Source: an uncultured Alistipes sp. (GTDB lineage: Bacteria > Bacteroidota > Bacteroidia > Bacteroidales > Rikenellaceae). Taken from it: 25,720 nt of DNA. The notes below the pieces were generated by a model. That model did no database searches. It worked only from the letters and a program-made list of their open reading frames with translations, and was not told the DNA's origin. The translations under genes and the position numbers were made by a program. The stretch lies in the NCBI GenBank assembly GCA_900542505.1, contig UQNV01000033.1, positions 1 through 25,720 on the forward strand, read 5' to 3'. This document shows positions 15,113 through 22,298 of this stretch, in pieces (position 1 is the first letter of the stretch; each line of letters begins with the position of its first letter).

Positions 15113-17059
15113 TTAGTCCTTGTAGTTGCGCTGTGCGGGGTGTACGAACTCGAAGTTGAGCGGCTCCTTGGTCATCTCGGGTACGGCGTCCATGCCCTTG
15201 TACTCCCAGACGGCTGCGTATACGAAGTTCTCGTCGTCACGCTTTGCCTCGCCCTCTTCGGTCTGGTGCTCCGTGCGGAAGTGGCCGCCGCACGACTCCT
15301 CGCGGTTCAGTGCGTCGCGGGCCATCAGCTCGCCCAGCTCGAGGAAGTCGGCCAGACGAAGCGCCTTCTCCAGCTCGACGTTGAAGTCGTCGGCGCGGCC
15401 TACGACCTTGACATCCTTCCAGAACTCCTTGCGCAGAGCCTGGATTTCGGTGATGGCCTTCTCGAGCGACTCCTTCGTACGTGCCATGCCGACGTTCTCC
15501 CACATGATGTGGCCCAGCTTCTTGTGGATGTCGTCCACCGACTGCTTGCCGTTGATGGAGAGCAGCTTCTGGATACGCTCCTTGACGCTCTTCTCGGCCT
15601 CGTCGAATGCCTTGGTGTCGGTCTTCACCTTCGGAGCCTGAATCTTGTGCGAGAGGTAGTCGCCGATGGTGTAGGGCAGCACGAAGTAGCCGTCGGCCAG
15701 ACCCTGCATGAGGGCCGAAGCACCCAGACGGTTGGCGCCGTGGTCCGAGAAGTTGCACTCGCCGATGGCGTAGAGACCCGGGATGGTGGTCATCAGGTTG
15801 TAGTCCACCCAGATACCGCCCATCGTGTAGTGTACGGCCGGGAAAATCTGCATCGGCTGCTCGTAGGGGCTCACGTCGGTAATCTTCTCGTACATGTCGA
15901 AGAGGTTGCCGTAGCGCTGCTTGATGATGTCCTTGCCCAGACGCTCGATGGCGGTCTTGAAGTCGAGGAATACGGCCAGACCCGTCTCGTTGACGCCGTA
16001 GCCGGCATCGCAACGCTCCTTGGCGGCACGCGAAGCGACGTCACGCGGCACGAGGTTACCGAAGGCCGGGTAGCGGCGCTCCAGGTAGTAGTCGCGGTCC
16101 TCCTCGGCGATGTCCGAAGGCTTCTTGGCACCCGAGCGGATGGCCTTCACGTCCTCGAGTTTCTTGGGAACCCAGATACGGCCGTCGTTGCGCAGCGACT
16201 CCGACATGAGGGTCAGTTTCGACTGCTGGTCGCCGTGAACGGGGATACAGGTGGGGTGAATCTGCGTGAAGCAGGGGTTGGCGAAGCCGGCACCCTTGCG
16301 GTAGCACTGGAATGCGGCCGAGCCGTTCGATGCCATGGCGTTGGTCGATAGGAAGAAGACGTTGCCGTAGCCGCCCGTGGCCAGCACGACGGCGTGGGCG
16401 CCGTGGCGCTCGATTTCACCCGTAACGAGGTTGCGGGCGATGATACCGCGAGCCTCGCCGTCCTCGATGACGATGTCGAGCATCTCGTGACGCGGGTAGC
16501 TCTTCACCGAACCGGCTGCAATCTCCTTGTTGAGGGCTGCATAGGCGCCCAGCAGCAGCTGCTGTCCGGTCTGGCCGCGGGCATAGAACGTACGCGATAC
16601 CTGGGCGCCGCCGAACGAACGGTTGGCCAGCAGGCCGCCGTACTCGCGGGCGAAGGGTACGCCCTGAGCCACGCACTGGTCGATGATGAGGTTCGAAACC
16701 TCGGCCAGACGGTAGACGTTGGCCTCACGGGCGCGGTAGTCGCCGCCCTTGATGGTGTCGTAGAAGAGACGGTATACCGAGTCGTTGTCGTTCTGGTAGT
16801 TCTTGGCTGCGTTGATACCGCCCTGGGCTGCAATCGAGTGGGCGCGACGGGGCGAGTCCTGGATGCAGAACACCTTGACGTTGTATCCCAGTTCGCCGAG
16901 CGAAGCGGCTGCGGAGGCACCGCCCAGACCCGTTCCGACGATGATGATGTCGAGCTTGCGCTTGTTTGCGGGGCTTACGACCTTGATAGCTGCCTTGTGG
17001 TTGCTCCACTTCTGTGCGAGTTCGCCGGCAGGAATTTTAGCATCTAATTTGAAAGCCAT
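15113..17059 (-). CDS. sdhA: Succinate dehydrogenase/fumarate reductase flavoprotein subunit
   Basis: This 648-residue catalytic subunit interconverts succinate and fumarate. The FAD-binding start [23 protein letters not shown] (36-58) is intact. His74 in [13 protein letters not shown] is the expected site of covalent FAD attachment. A later [22 protein letters not shown] stretch carries substrate- and FAD-binding residues. The length is as expected for the B-type enzyme. It sits between sdhC (115-base gap) and sdhB (39-base gap). No signal peptide is seen, so it faces the cytoplasm on the inner membrane. Confidence 0.97.
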   Translation of the reverse strand: MAFKLDAKIPAGELAQKWSNHKAAIKVVSPANKRKLDIIIVGTGLGGASAAASLGELGYNVKVFCIQDSPRRAHSIAAQGGINAAKNYQNDNDSVYRLFYDTIKGGDYRAREANVYRLAEVSNLIIDQCVAQGVPFAREYGGLLANRSFGGAQVSRTFYARGQTGQQLLLGAYAALNKEIAAGSVKSYPRHEMLDIVIEDGEARGIIARNLVTGEIERHGAHAVVLATGGYGNVFFLSTNAMASNGSAAFQCYRKGAGFANPCFTQIHPTCIPVHGDQQSKLTLMSESLRNDGRIWVPKKLEDVKAIRSGAKKPSDIAEEDRDYYLERRYPAFGNLVPRDVASRAAKERCDAGYGVNETGLAVFLDFKTAIERLGKDIIKQRYGNLFDMYEKITDVSPYEQPMQIFPAVHYTMGGIWVDYNLMTTIPGLYAIGECNFSDHGANRLGASALMQGLADGYFVLPYTIGDYLSHKIQAPKVKTDTKAFDEAEKSVKERIQKLLSINGKQSVDDIHKKLGHIMWENVGMARTKESLEKAITEIQALRKEFWKDVKVVGRADDFNVELEKALRLADFLELGELMARDALNREESCGGHFRTEHQTEEGEAKRDDENFVYAAVWEYKGMDAVPEMTKEPLNFEFVHPAQRNYKD

Positions 17060-17126
17060 ATCTGTTGTGTGTTTATTTTTGTTGAATCACTTCGCCTTGC
17101 CGCAGGCCGTCGCCGGATGTCATGTC

Positions 17127-17144
17127 GCGGGGCAGAGGCCCCGC
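17127..17144 (-). promoter_or_regulatory. Intercistronic hairpin between sdhC and sdhA
   Basis: A perfect 7-bp stem GCGGGGC/GCCCCGC with a 4-base loop lies in the unusually long 115-base gap of the operon. No T run follows, so it is more likely an mRNA stability or processing element than a terminator. Confidence 0.45.
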
Positions 17145-17174
17145 CGGGGGACGGGTTGCGGCTCCGGGCCGGAA

Positions 17175-17876
17175 TTAGCATGCACCGCCGCAGCAGCAGA
17201 TGCTCTTGAGGAAGAAGACGACAACCACCAGCGCGAAGCCCAGGAATACAATCGTCGCGATGATGTTGGCGATGCACTTCAGACGGGGATACCACGTGTT
17301 GTTGGCCCAGCCCACGGTCTGGAACATCGACCATACGCCGTGCGTGAGGTGGAACCACAGAGCGGCGAACCACAGCAGGTAGAGCACCACGTAGTACCAC
17401 TGCGAGAAGGTGTAGGCGATGAGCGAGGCGCCGTCGGCGGCACCAAAGCCCAGCGAGTTCTCATGACCGCCCATGATTTCCACGAGCTGCATCTTGGCCC
17501 AGAAGTTGAACAGGTGGAGCAGCAGTCCGCCCAGGATAATCCATCCCAGCAGCAGCATGTTCTTCGAAGCCCACTGCACGCCCTTCTCCTTGACCGTAAC
17601 GGCGTAACGCTGGTTGCCGCGCGCCCGGTAGTTGTTCACCGTCAGGACGAGGGCGTAGATGAAGTGAATCAGGACGCCTGCGGCCAGAACGACGGTACCG
17701 GCCAGTGCATACCAGTTGGCGCCCAGGAACGCGCAAATCGAGTTGTAACCCTCGGGCGAGATAATCGCCACGACGTTCATGGACATGTGGAAGAGGATAA
17801 AGAGCACGAGGAAGCAACCCGTCACGCTCATTACTAACTTCTTGCCAAGAGATGAATTGGTTAAAAAGCAGCTCAT
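17175..17876 (-). CDS. sdhC: Succinate dehydrogenase/fumarate reductase cytochrome b subunit
   Basis: This 233-residue integral membrane protein with about five helices matches the Bacteroidetes cytochrome b558 subunit, which holds two haems and the quinone site. Histidines within or near helices (His30, His71, His121, His176 and His179) include the likely haem ligands. It is the first gene of the operon, and a consensus promoter lies 50-80 bases upstream. The C-terminus ends KSICCCGGAC: four cysteines in seven residues, which is unusual for this subunit and of unknown use. The long N-terminal helix without a cleavable signal is typical. Confidence 0.92.
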   Translation of the reverse strand: MSCFLTNSSLGKKLVMSVTGCFLVLFILFHMSMNVVAIISPEGYNSICAFLGANWYALAGTVVLAAGVLIHFIYALVLTVNNYRARGNQRYAVTVKEKGVQWASKNMLLLGWIILGGLLLHLFNFWAKMQLVEIMGGHENSLGFGAADGASLIAYTFSQWYYVVLYLLWFAALWFHLTHGVWSMFQTVGWANNTWYPRLKCIANIIATIVFLGFALVVVVFFLKSICCCGGAC

Positions 17877-17895
17877 AATAATTGAAGAATTTGTT

Positions 17896-17913
17896 TATAT
17901 TTGTTTAGATTTG
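17896..17913 (+). promoter_or_regulatory. Possible promoter boxes for the cyclo-ligase/DUF169 gene
   Basis: Two overlapping-range -7 candidates, TATATTTG (17896-17903) and TAGATTTG (17906-17913), point rightward. ATTG at 17881-17884 stands 21 bases before the second. The start codon is at 17991, giving a leader of about 70 bases. This is weaker than the divergent sdhC promoter. Confidence 0.4.
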
Positions 17914-17925
17914 TGTTCCCGGACG

Positions 17926-17956
17926 CAAATATAGCCATTGTTTGCGGAATAACAAA
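17926..17956 (-). promoter_or_regulatory. sdhCAB promoter
   Basis: On the minus strand TTTG (17953-17956), exactly 19 bases and TATATTTG (17926-17933) form a perfect Bacteroidetes promoter, about 43 bases from the transcription start to the sdhC start codon. Confidence 0.8.
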
Positions 17957-17990
17957 GCGCCGGGCCGGGAATTTTGCGCTGAATTTGAAC

Positions 17991-19259
17991 ATGGAGAAGA
18001 GGAGCAAGAAGGAGATTCGCGCCGCGATGAAGCGGCTCAACCGCAGCCTGTGCGGTGCGGCGCGCCGGGAGGTTTCGGAGCGGCTCTTTGCGGCGGTCGA
18101 GCGGCTGCCCGTTTTTGCCGCGGCGCGTACCGTGGCCTTTTTTGCGGCGCTGCCCGACGAGCCCGAGACCGACGGCGCGCTGGAGCGCTGGAGCCGCTCG
18201 AAGCGGGTGTTGCTGCCGCGCGTCGAGGGCGAGCGGATGTCGTTCGTGGAGTACGACCCCGGGGCGATGCGCGTCGGGGCGTTCGGCATCCTCGAACCGG
18301 CGGCAGATGCCGCGCCGTGCGCCCCCGGCGAAATCGACCTCGTGGTGGTGCCGGGCACGGCCTTCACCCTTGCGGGGGCCCGCATGGGGCGCGGCCGCGG
18401 GTACTACGACCGTTACCTCTCCGCGCCGGAGTTCCGGGGTGCGAAGGTTGGCGTGTGCTATGCCCACCAGATTGTGGCCGAACTGCCCGTCGAGCAGCAC
18501 GACGTGCCGCTCGACTGCGTGGTTACGCCGCCCGGACCGATGTCTCCGGCGGAGTTTGCCGCCGCCTACCGCGGGGCGTTCGGCGAGGGGGCGCCCCTGC
18601 CGCTCGTCTTCCGCTATGCGGAGCAGGGCGACGGCGCGGTGCCGCTCCGCCCGGGATGCTTTTTCGGTGAGCTGGCGGCGTTGCGCGACCGGGGCGGCGT
18701 CTGCTCGTTCAATGCGACGAACATCGGTTGCGGGGGCGGCCGTTTCTATACGGGGTTCGCGCCCCTGCCGGCCCGCGTGCCCGATTTCGTGTCGTGCCGC
18801 GAGCGCTACAAGCAGACTCCCGGGGCGGTGACGGAGTATGTGCGGCGGCTCGACGTGCGGCCGGCCGCACGTCCGTGGCTGCGCTTCGAGCGGCTCGACG
18901 CCTGCCCGTCGTTCGACGGGGCCGAAGGGGTGCTCTTCTTCGCCGGGGCCGACCAGCTCTCGGGGCTCGTCTCGTGGGCCTGCTACGACAACGATGCCGA
19001 CGATGCCGTCGCTGCGCCGTTCGGCTCGGGCTGCGGTGTCATGGTCGCCCATGTCGTGCGCGAGAACCGGCAGGCGGGGCGATGCTGTTTCCTGGGGCTG
19101 TTCGACCCCTCGGTGCGGCCTCATGTCGGGGCCGGGGAGCTGGGATTTGCGATGCCGATGTCGCGCTTTGCGGAGATGTGCACGACGCTTCCGTCGTCGG
19201 CCCTGAGCGGCACCGACGGCTGGTCCCGGGTGCGTGAACGGATGGAAGAGAGGAGATGA
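17991..19259 (+). CDS. 5-formyltetrahydrofolate cyclo-ligase fused to DUF169
   Basis: One uninterrupted 422-residue frame holds two proteins. Residues 1-180 are a complete 5-formyl-THF cyclo-ligase (ATP-dependent return of folinate to 5,10-methenyl-THF): basic N-terminus EKRSKKEIRAAMKRLNRSL, LLPRVEGERMSFVEY (74-88), and the signature MGRGRGYYDRYL (132-143), ending LDCVVTP. Residues 184-422 look like a complete DUF169 (COG2043) protein: MSPAEFAAAYRGAFGEGAPL, PGCFF, the CSFNATNIGCGGGRFYTGF stretch, FVSCRERYKQTPG, ADQLSGLVSWACY and FGSGC. DUF169 has no established function; its conserved cysteines suggest metal or redox chemistry. Met184 at 18540 may be the old start of the second gene, so internal initiation is possible. 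ATG 17991 fits the family start. The stop codon overlaps the patatin start (ATGA). Confidence 0.82.
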   Translation: MEKRSKKEIRAAMKRLNRSLCGAARREVSERLFAAVERLPVFAAARTVAFFAALPDEPETDGALERWSRSKRVLLPRVEGERMSFVEYDPGAMRVGAFGILEPAADAAPCAPGEIDLVVVPGTAFTLAGARMGRGRGYYDRYLSAPEFRGAKVGVCYAHQIVAELPVEQHDVPLDCVVTPPGPMSPAEFAAAYRGAFGEGAPLPLVFRYAEQGDGAVPLRPGCFFGELAALRDRGGVCSFNATNIGCGGGRFYTGFAPLPARVPDFVSCRERYKQTPGAVTEYVRRLDVRPAARPWLRFERLDACPSFDGAEGVLFFAGADQLSGLVSWACYDNDADDAVAAPFGSGCGVMVAHVVRENRQAGRCCFLGLFDPSVRPHVGAGELGFAMPMSRFAEMCTTLPSSALSGTDGWSRVRERMEERR

Positions 19260-20188
19260 TGTCTATGGAAAAAGGAGTGAAGGGAACGGGCCGGCGGGTT
19301 GCGCTGGCGCTTGCCGGCGGCGGAGCGCGCGGTGTGGCCCATATCGGCGCCATCGAGGAGCTGGAGCGCCGCGGATACGAAATTGCGGCCGTGGCCGGAA
19401 CGTCGATGGGTGCGCTCGTCGGCGGCATGTATGCCGCGGGGCACCTCGAGGAGTTCAAGGAGTGGATGTGCTCGCTCGACCGCTACAAGGTCTTCGGTCT
19501 GGTCGACTTTACGTTCAGTGCCGAAGGGTTGGTCAAGGGCAGCCGCGTCATCGATGCGATGAAGGAGCTGATTCCCGACATGCGCATCGAGCAGATGCGC
19601 CTCCCCTTCACGGCCGTCTCGGCCGACCTGCTGACGGGTCGCGAGGTGGTCATCGAACGGGGCGGGCTCTACGACGCCATCCGGGCCTCAATCGCCATTC
19701 CGTCGGTCTTCCGTCCGGTCCATCGCGACGGGATGGTGCTGACCGACGGCGGCATCGTCAACCCGATGCCCGTCAACCGCGTGCGCCGCGAGGCGGGCGA
19801 CCTGCTCGTGGCGGTCGACGTCTGTGCGCCCTTTGCGGTGGAGGGGAGCGGAGCCGTTGGGGGGAGTGTCCCGGCGGCCGGCGTGAACGCCATCGGCGCC
19901 GGGCGTGCGGCGCTGCGCAAGCTGCCGTCGCTCAACTATTACAAGCTCATCACCGCGTCGACCGAAATCATGACGCAGCATCTCACGCGGCTGATGTGCC
20001 GTCTGTACCGGCCCGATGTGCTCGTCGAGCTGCCGGCAGACCGGTTCGGCCTCTTCGAATTCTACCGTTCGCGCGAAATCGCCGAGGCGGGAGCCGCGGC
20101 GGCAAGACAGGCGCTGGACCGTTTCGAGGCAAGCTCGGGCGCGCAGGATGCCGCCGGAGCGGTGCGCGACGGCAGCGTGAGTCTGTAG
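19256..20188 (+). CDS. Patatin-like phospholipase
   Basis: This 310-residue serine lipid hydrolase of the patatin/RssA type is probably cytoplasmic or membrane-peripheral. The oxyanion-hole motif GGGARG is at 21-26, the nucleophile elbow GTSMG at 48-52 (Ser50), and the catalytic Asp in TDGGIVNP (Asp164). The order, spacing and size are normal. Its first ATG overlaps the TGA of the cyclo-ligase/DUF169 gene by four bases, so translation is probably coupled; ATG codons at 19259 and 19265 are alternatives. There is no signal peptide or outer-membrane barrel, unlike PlpD-type proteins. The substrate is unknown; membrane lipid turnover is the general family role. Confidence 0.92.
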   Translation: MMSMEKGVKGTGRRVALALAGGGARGVAHIGAIEELERRGYEIAAVAGTSMGALVGGMYAAGHLEEFKEWMCSLDRYKVFGLVDFTFSAEGLVKGSRVIDAMKELIPDMRIEQMRLPFTAVSADLLTGREVVIERGGLYDAIRASIAIPSVFRPVHRDGMVLTDGGIVNPMPVNRVRREAGDLLVAVDVCAPFAVEGSGAVGGSVPAAGVNAIGAGRAALRKLPSLNYYKLITASTEIMTQHLTRLMCRLYRPDVLVELPADRFGLFEFYRSREIAEAGAAAARQALDRFEASSGAQDAAGAVRDGSVSL

Positions 20189-20251
20189 GCGGCCGGAGGT
20201 CGGCGCATGGGGCGCCTCCGTGTGGCATGGATTTTGCGTCCCGGAGGGAGA

Positions 20252-20524
20252 TGAAAAAAGCGACGGTCCGTATTTTTTGAAGAATTCGATGTTGGTGACG
20301 CAACTTCACACTGAAAAAACGGGACCGTCGCCGTCTGCCTTTCTTTTCCCCGCATCGTGATGCGGATGCTCTGCGGCTGTCGGACCGGGAGCCGCAACGG
20401 GCCTGGCGCCTTTCGGGAGGCTGCTGCGTTTTCATGCGCACCCGCCGGCCGCCGGTCGATGTGCGCGTCTCCGGCTCACCATTTTGCGGCCTTCGGAGCG
20501 CCGTTTGCTGCAGGTTTCGAATCG
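20252..20524 (-). ncRNA. Candidate structured small RNA
   Basis: A leftward transcript of about 270 nt is framed by its own promoter (20531-20561) and a terminator-like hairpin (20254-20331). In between, three compact hairpins follow each other: GCGCAC/GTGCGC (20436-20466), TGCGGCT/AGCCGCA (20372-20396) and CCGCAT/ATGCGG with a 4-base loop (20350-20365). The only short frames are a 16-codon ATG frame near 20477 and an Arg-rich frame that runs through the terminator; neither looks like a protein. I checked for RNase P, SRP and tmRNA core motifs by eye and saw none; 6S RNA cannot be excluded. The rest of the gap (20189-20251 and 20562-20652) shows nothing. Confidence 0.45.
20254..20331 (-). terminator. 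Long terminator hairpin of the candidate RNA
   Basis: Arms GCGACGGTCC (20260-20269) and GGACCGTCGC (20322-20331) extend inward by a further six A:T pairs (20273-20278 with 20314-20319) after a small internal loop. Six T residues follow on the minus strand. On the plus strand it may also slow transcripts from the patatin gene. Confidence 0.65.
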
Positions 20525-20530
20525 TTGCGG

Positions 20531-20561
20531 CAAAGATACGCAATCTTTCGATATTCGCAAC
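20531..20561 (-). promoter_or_regulatory. Promoter of the candidate small RNA
   Basis: On the minus strand GTTG (20558-20561), 19 bases and TATCTTTG (20531-20538) match the Bacteroidetes consensus except for one -33 base. It lies downstream of the CNNM gene and directs transcription away from it, with no good gene following. Confidence 0.55.
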
Positions 20562-20652
20562 CGGTTTGTCCGAATGCGCTATTCGTCGGCCCGAAAAGTT
20601 GACGAAAGGCAACCTGTTGTGTCTTGTTGGTTTTGTTTTCTTCTCGGCCCGA

Positions 20653-21681
20653 TTACTTTTTGTTTCGTTCGAGCCACTTTTCGCGGGCCAGTTGCTGCAT
20701 GTCGGCCACCAGGTCCTTTTCGTCGGTGATTTCCTCGCCGAGCAGGGTTTCGAGGACATCCTCGAGGGTGATGATACCCTCGAAGCAGCCGTATTCGTCG
20801 AGGATGATGCTGATTTGTTCCTTGCTTGACAGCAGCTTTTCCCAGACGATTGCTACCGAGACGAAATCGGGAAAGCAGATGATGTCGCGCCGGAGGTCGC
20901 GCAGCCGCAGGTCGAAGCGGTCCTCGGCCAGATGTTCCAATACGTTCTGCCGCAGCACGTAGCCCGTAATGTACTCCTTGTTCTGCCCGTAGAGCGGGAT
21001 GCGCGAGTAGGGCCAGAAGCGCGTGTCGGCGAGGAATTCGCGGAGGGTCATCTCCTCGCTGGCGGTCGCCGCCACGACGCGGGGCGTCATGATGGATTTG
21101 GCGCGGATGTCGTTGAAGCGGATGAGGTTCTGGATGATTTTGTCCTCCTTCGAGGCGAAGATTCCCTCCTCGGTTCCGGCGGTCACCATCGCCGAGACCT
21201 CTTCGCGGCTGACCGACAGTTCGCGCCGGCGCGGGGCGATGAGCCGCGTTATCCACTCCGAAAGCCAGACGAGCGGGTAGCAGATGACGATGAGCGCATG
21301 GATGATGCGGGCCGAACGCATGGCCAGCTGACGCCAGTAGCAGGCGCCGATGGTCTTGGGAATAATCTCCGAGAGGACGAGGATGAGGATGGTCAGCACG
21401 GCCGAGATGACGCCGAACCAGGCCTCGCCGAAGAGTTTTACCGCCTCGGCGCCGACGCCTGCGGCACCGATGGTATGGGCGATGGTGTTGAGCGAGAGGA
21501 TGGCCGAGATGGGCTTGTCGATGTCCTGTTTGAGCCGGCGGAAGAGGGTGGCCGCCTTCACCCCTTCGCGCTCCTTGAGCGTGATGAACGAGGCGGGGGT
21601 CGAGAGCAGCACGGCCTCGAGTACCGAGCAGAGGAACGAGAGTGCGAGTGCCGCTATGAGATAGAGCAGAATGAGGGTCAT
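20653..21681 (-). CDS. CNNM/DUF21-CBS domain membrane protein
   Basis: This 342-residue inner-membrane protein has a DUF21/CNNM transmembrane domain (about 1-145) with SEIIPKTIG (104-112), the conserved acidic-basic motif of the CNNM/CorC fold linked to Mg2+ (and possibly Co2+) export. A tandem CBS pair follows (about 195-320), including IMTPRVVAATASEEMTLREFL and the late DEYGCFEGIITLEDVLETLLGEEI segment. It lacks the C-terminal CorC_HlyC domain found in longer relatives, so it belongs to the shorter subgroup. Older annotations call it hemolysin, which is misleading. The gene is alone. A perfect promoter lies about 410 bases upstream, implying a long leader. Ion specificity is inferred from the family. 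Confidence 0.9.
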   Translation of the reverse strand: MTLILLYLIAALALSFLCSVLEAVLLSTPASFITLKEREGVKAATLFRRLKQDIDKPISAILSLNTIAHTIGAAGVGAEAVKLFGEAWFGVISAVLTILILVLSEIIPKTIGACYWRQLAMRSARIIHALIVICYPLVWLSEWITRLIAPRRRELSVSREEVSAMVTAGTEEGIFASKEDKIIQNLIRFNDIRAKSIMTPRVVAATASEEMTLREFLADTRFWPYSRIPLYGQNKEYITGYVLRQNVLEHLAEDRFDLRLRDLRRDIICFPDFVSVAIVWEKLLSSKEQISIILDEYGCFEGIITLEDVLETLLGEEITDEKDLVADMQQLAREKWLERNKK

Positions 21682-22091
21682 GGCTGTGTCGGGGGTTGTC
21701 GCGGAGGTCTTCGGAGCGGCCTTTCGGCCCCGGACCTCCGGGTGGGTTCGGCCGCAGGTGCGGCCCGGACCCGGTTATCGAATCGGTGAACGGAGCGTGG
21801 TGCGGCTGTCGCGTGCTGTCGCACGCGGCGCCCGGTGGTGGGAGAGCCTGCACTCCGGGCCGACCCGCATGCGGTCGGGCCGCGGCGGCGTGGTTGTTCG
21901 TCGCGGCTTCGGGAGGGGCTCTGCCGGGGCCCGGAATCAAATACGGATGGGATACATGCCGCGGCGCGGATGCAGATGCACGAACCTCGACCGGTTCGAA
22001 ATCCTGGTCGGTCGGGTCTCAACGGGGTATGTGCGTTCCTGTCTGAAAAGAGTTGCGTGTTGGGGACGCCAGCCGGGGGCAGGGCGTCCGG
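21682..22091 (-). promoter_or_regulatory. Long structured leader of the CNNM gene
   Basis: No protein gene is supported in this 410-base GC-rich stretch on either strand. If transcription starts at the promoter at 22098-22128, it forms the 5' leader of the CNNM gene. Compact hairpins include CCGACC/GGTCGG (21860-21878) and CGAACC/GGTTCG (21981-21998). A second pairing, CGACC (21988-21992) with GGTCG (22006-22010), uses bases in the loop of the latter and could form an alternative fold. A metal-sensing role would fit the gene, but I do not recognise an M-box or other known riboswitch. Confidence 0.4.
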
Positions 22092-22097
22092 TTTCCC

Positions 22098-22128
22098 CAA
22101 ATATAGGGATTTTCCTCCGATTTGCAAA
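22098..22128 (-). promoter_or_regulatory. Promoter towards the CNNM gene
   Basis: On the minus strand TTTG (22125-22128), exactly 19 bases and TATATTTG (22098-22105) form a perfect Bacteroidetes promoter. Confidence 0.7.
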
Positions 22129-22222
22129 ATTTCCGGCCCGCAGCACCCGCTTCTCTCCGGTGCGGACTTCGTCCCGCGGCGCTGCGTTGCCGAAGCGGCG
22201 GCGAAAGTCGCGGAATATTTCG

Positions 22223-22230
22223 TACCTTTG
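22223..22230 (+). promoter_or_regulatory. uvrC -7 box
   Basis: TACCTTTG fits the TAnnTTTG consensus and lies 69 bases before the uvrC start codon. No good -33 element is seen at standard spacing. Confidence 0.5.
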
Positions 22231-22285
22231 TCCTCGGAGCGTGCCAAGGCGCCCGTGTGCCTGCCGCCGTTTCCGCCAAATCCGC

Positions 22286-22292
22286 AAAGGAG
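22286..22292 (+). promoter_or_regulatory. uvrC Shine-Dalgarno site
   Basis: AAAGGAG lies six bases before ATG 22299. Strong Shine-Dalgarno sites are rare in this phylum, so this decides the start in a frame that is open well upstream. Confidence 0.65.
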
Positions 22293-22298
22293 CGACCG

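Noticed and set aside
20252..20524. RNase P RNA, SRP RNA or tmRNA
   Set aside because: I looked for their conserved core words by eye and found none; only a generic structured RNA can be supported.
21981..22010. tRNA-like T arm (GGTTCGAAATCC) in the CNNM leader
   Set aside because: The stem does not pair correctly and no acceptor, D or anticodon arms surround it.
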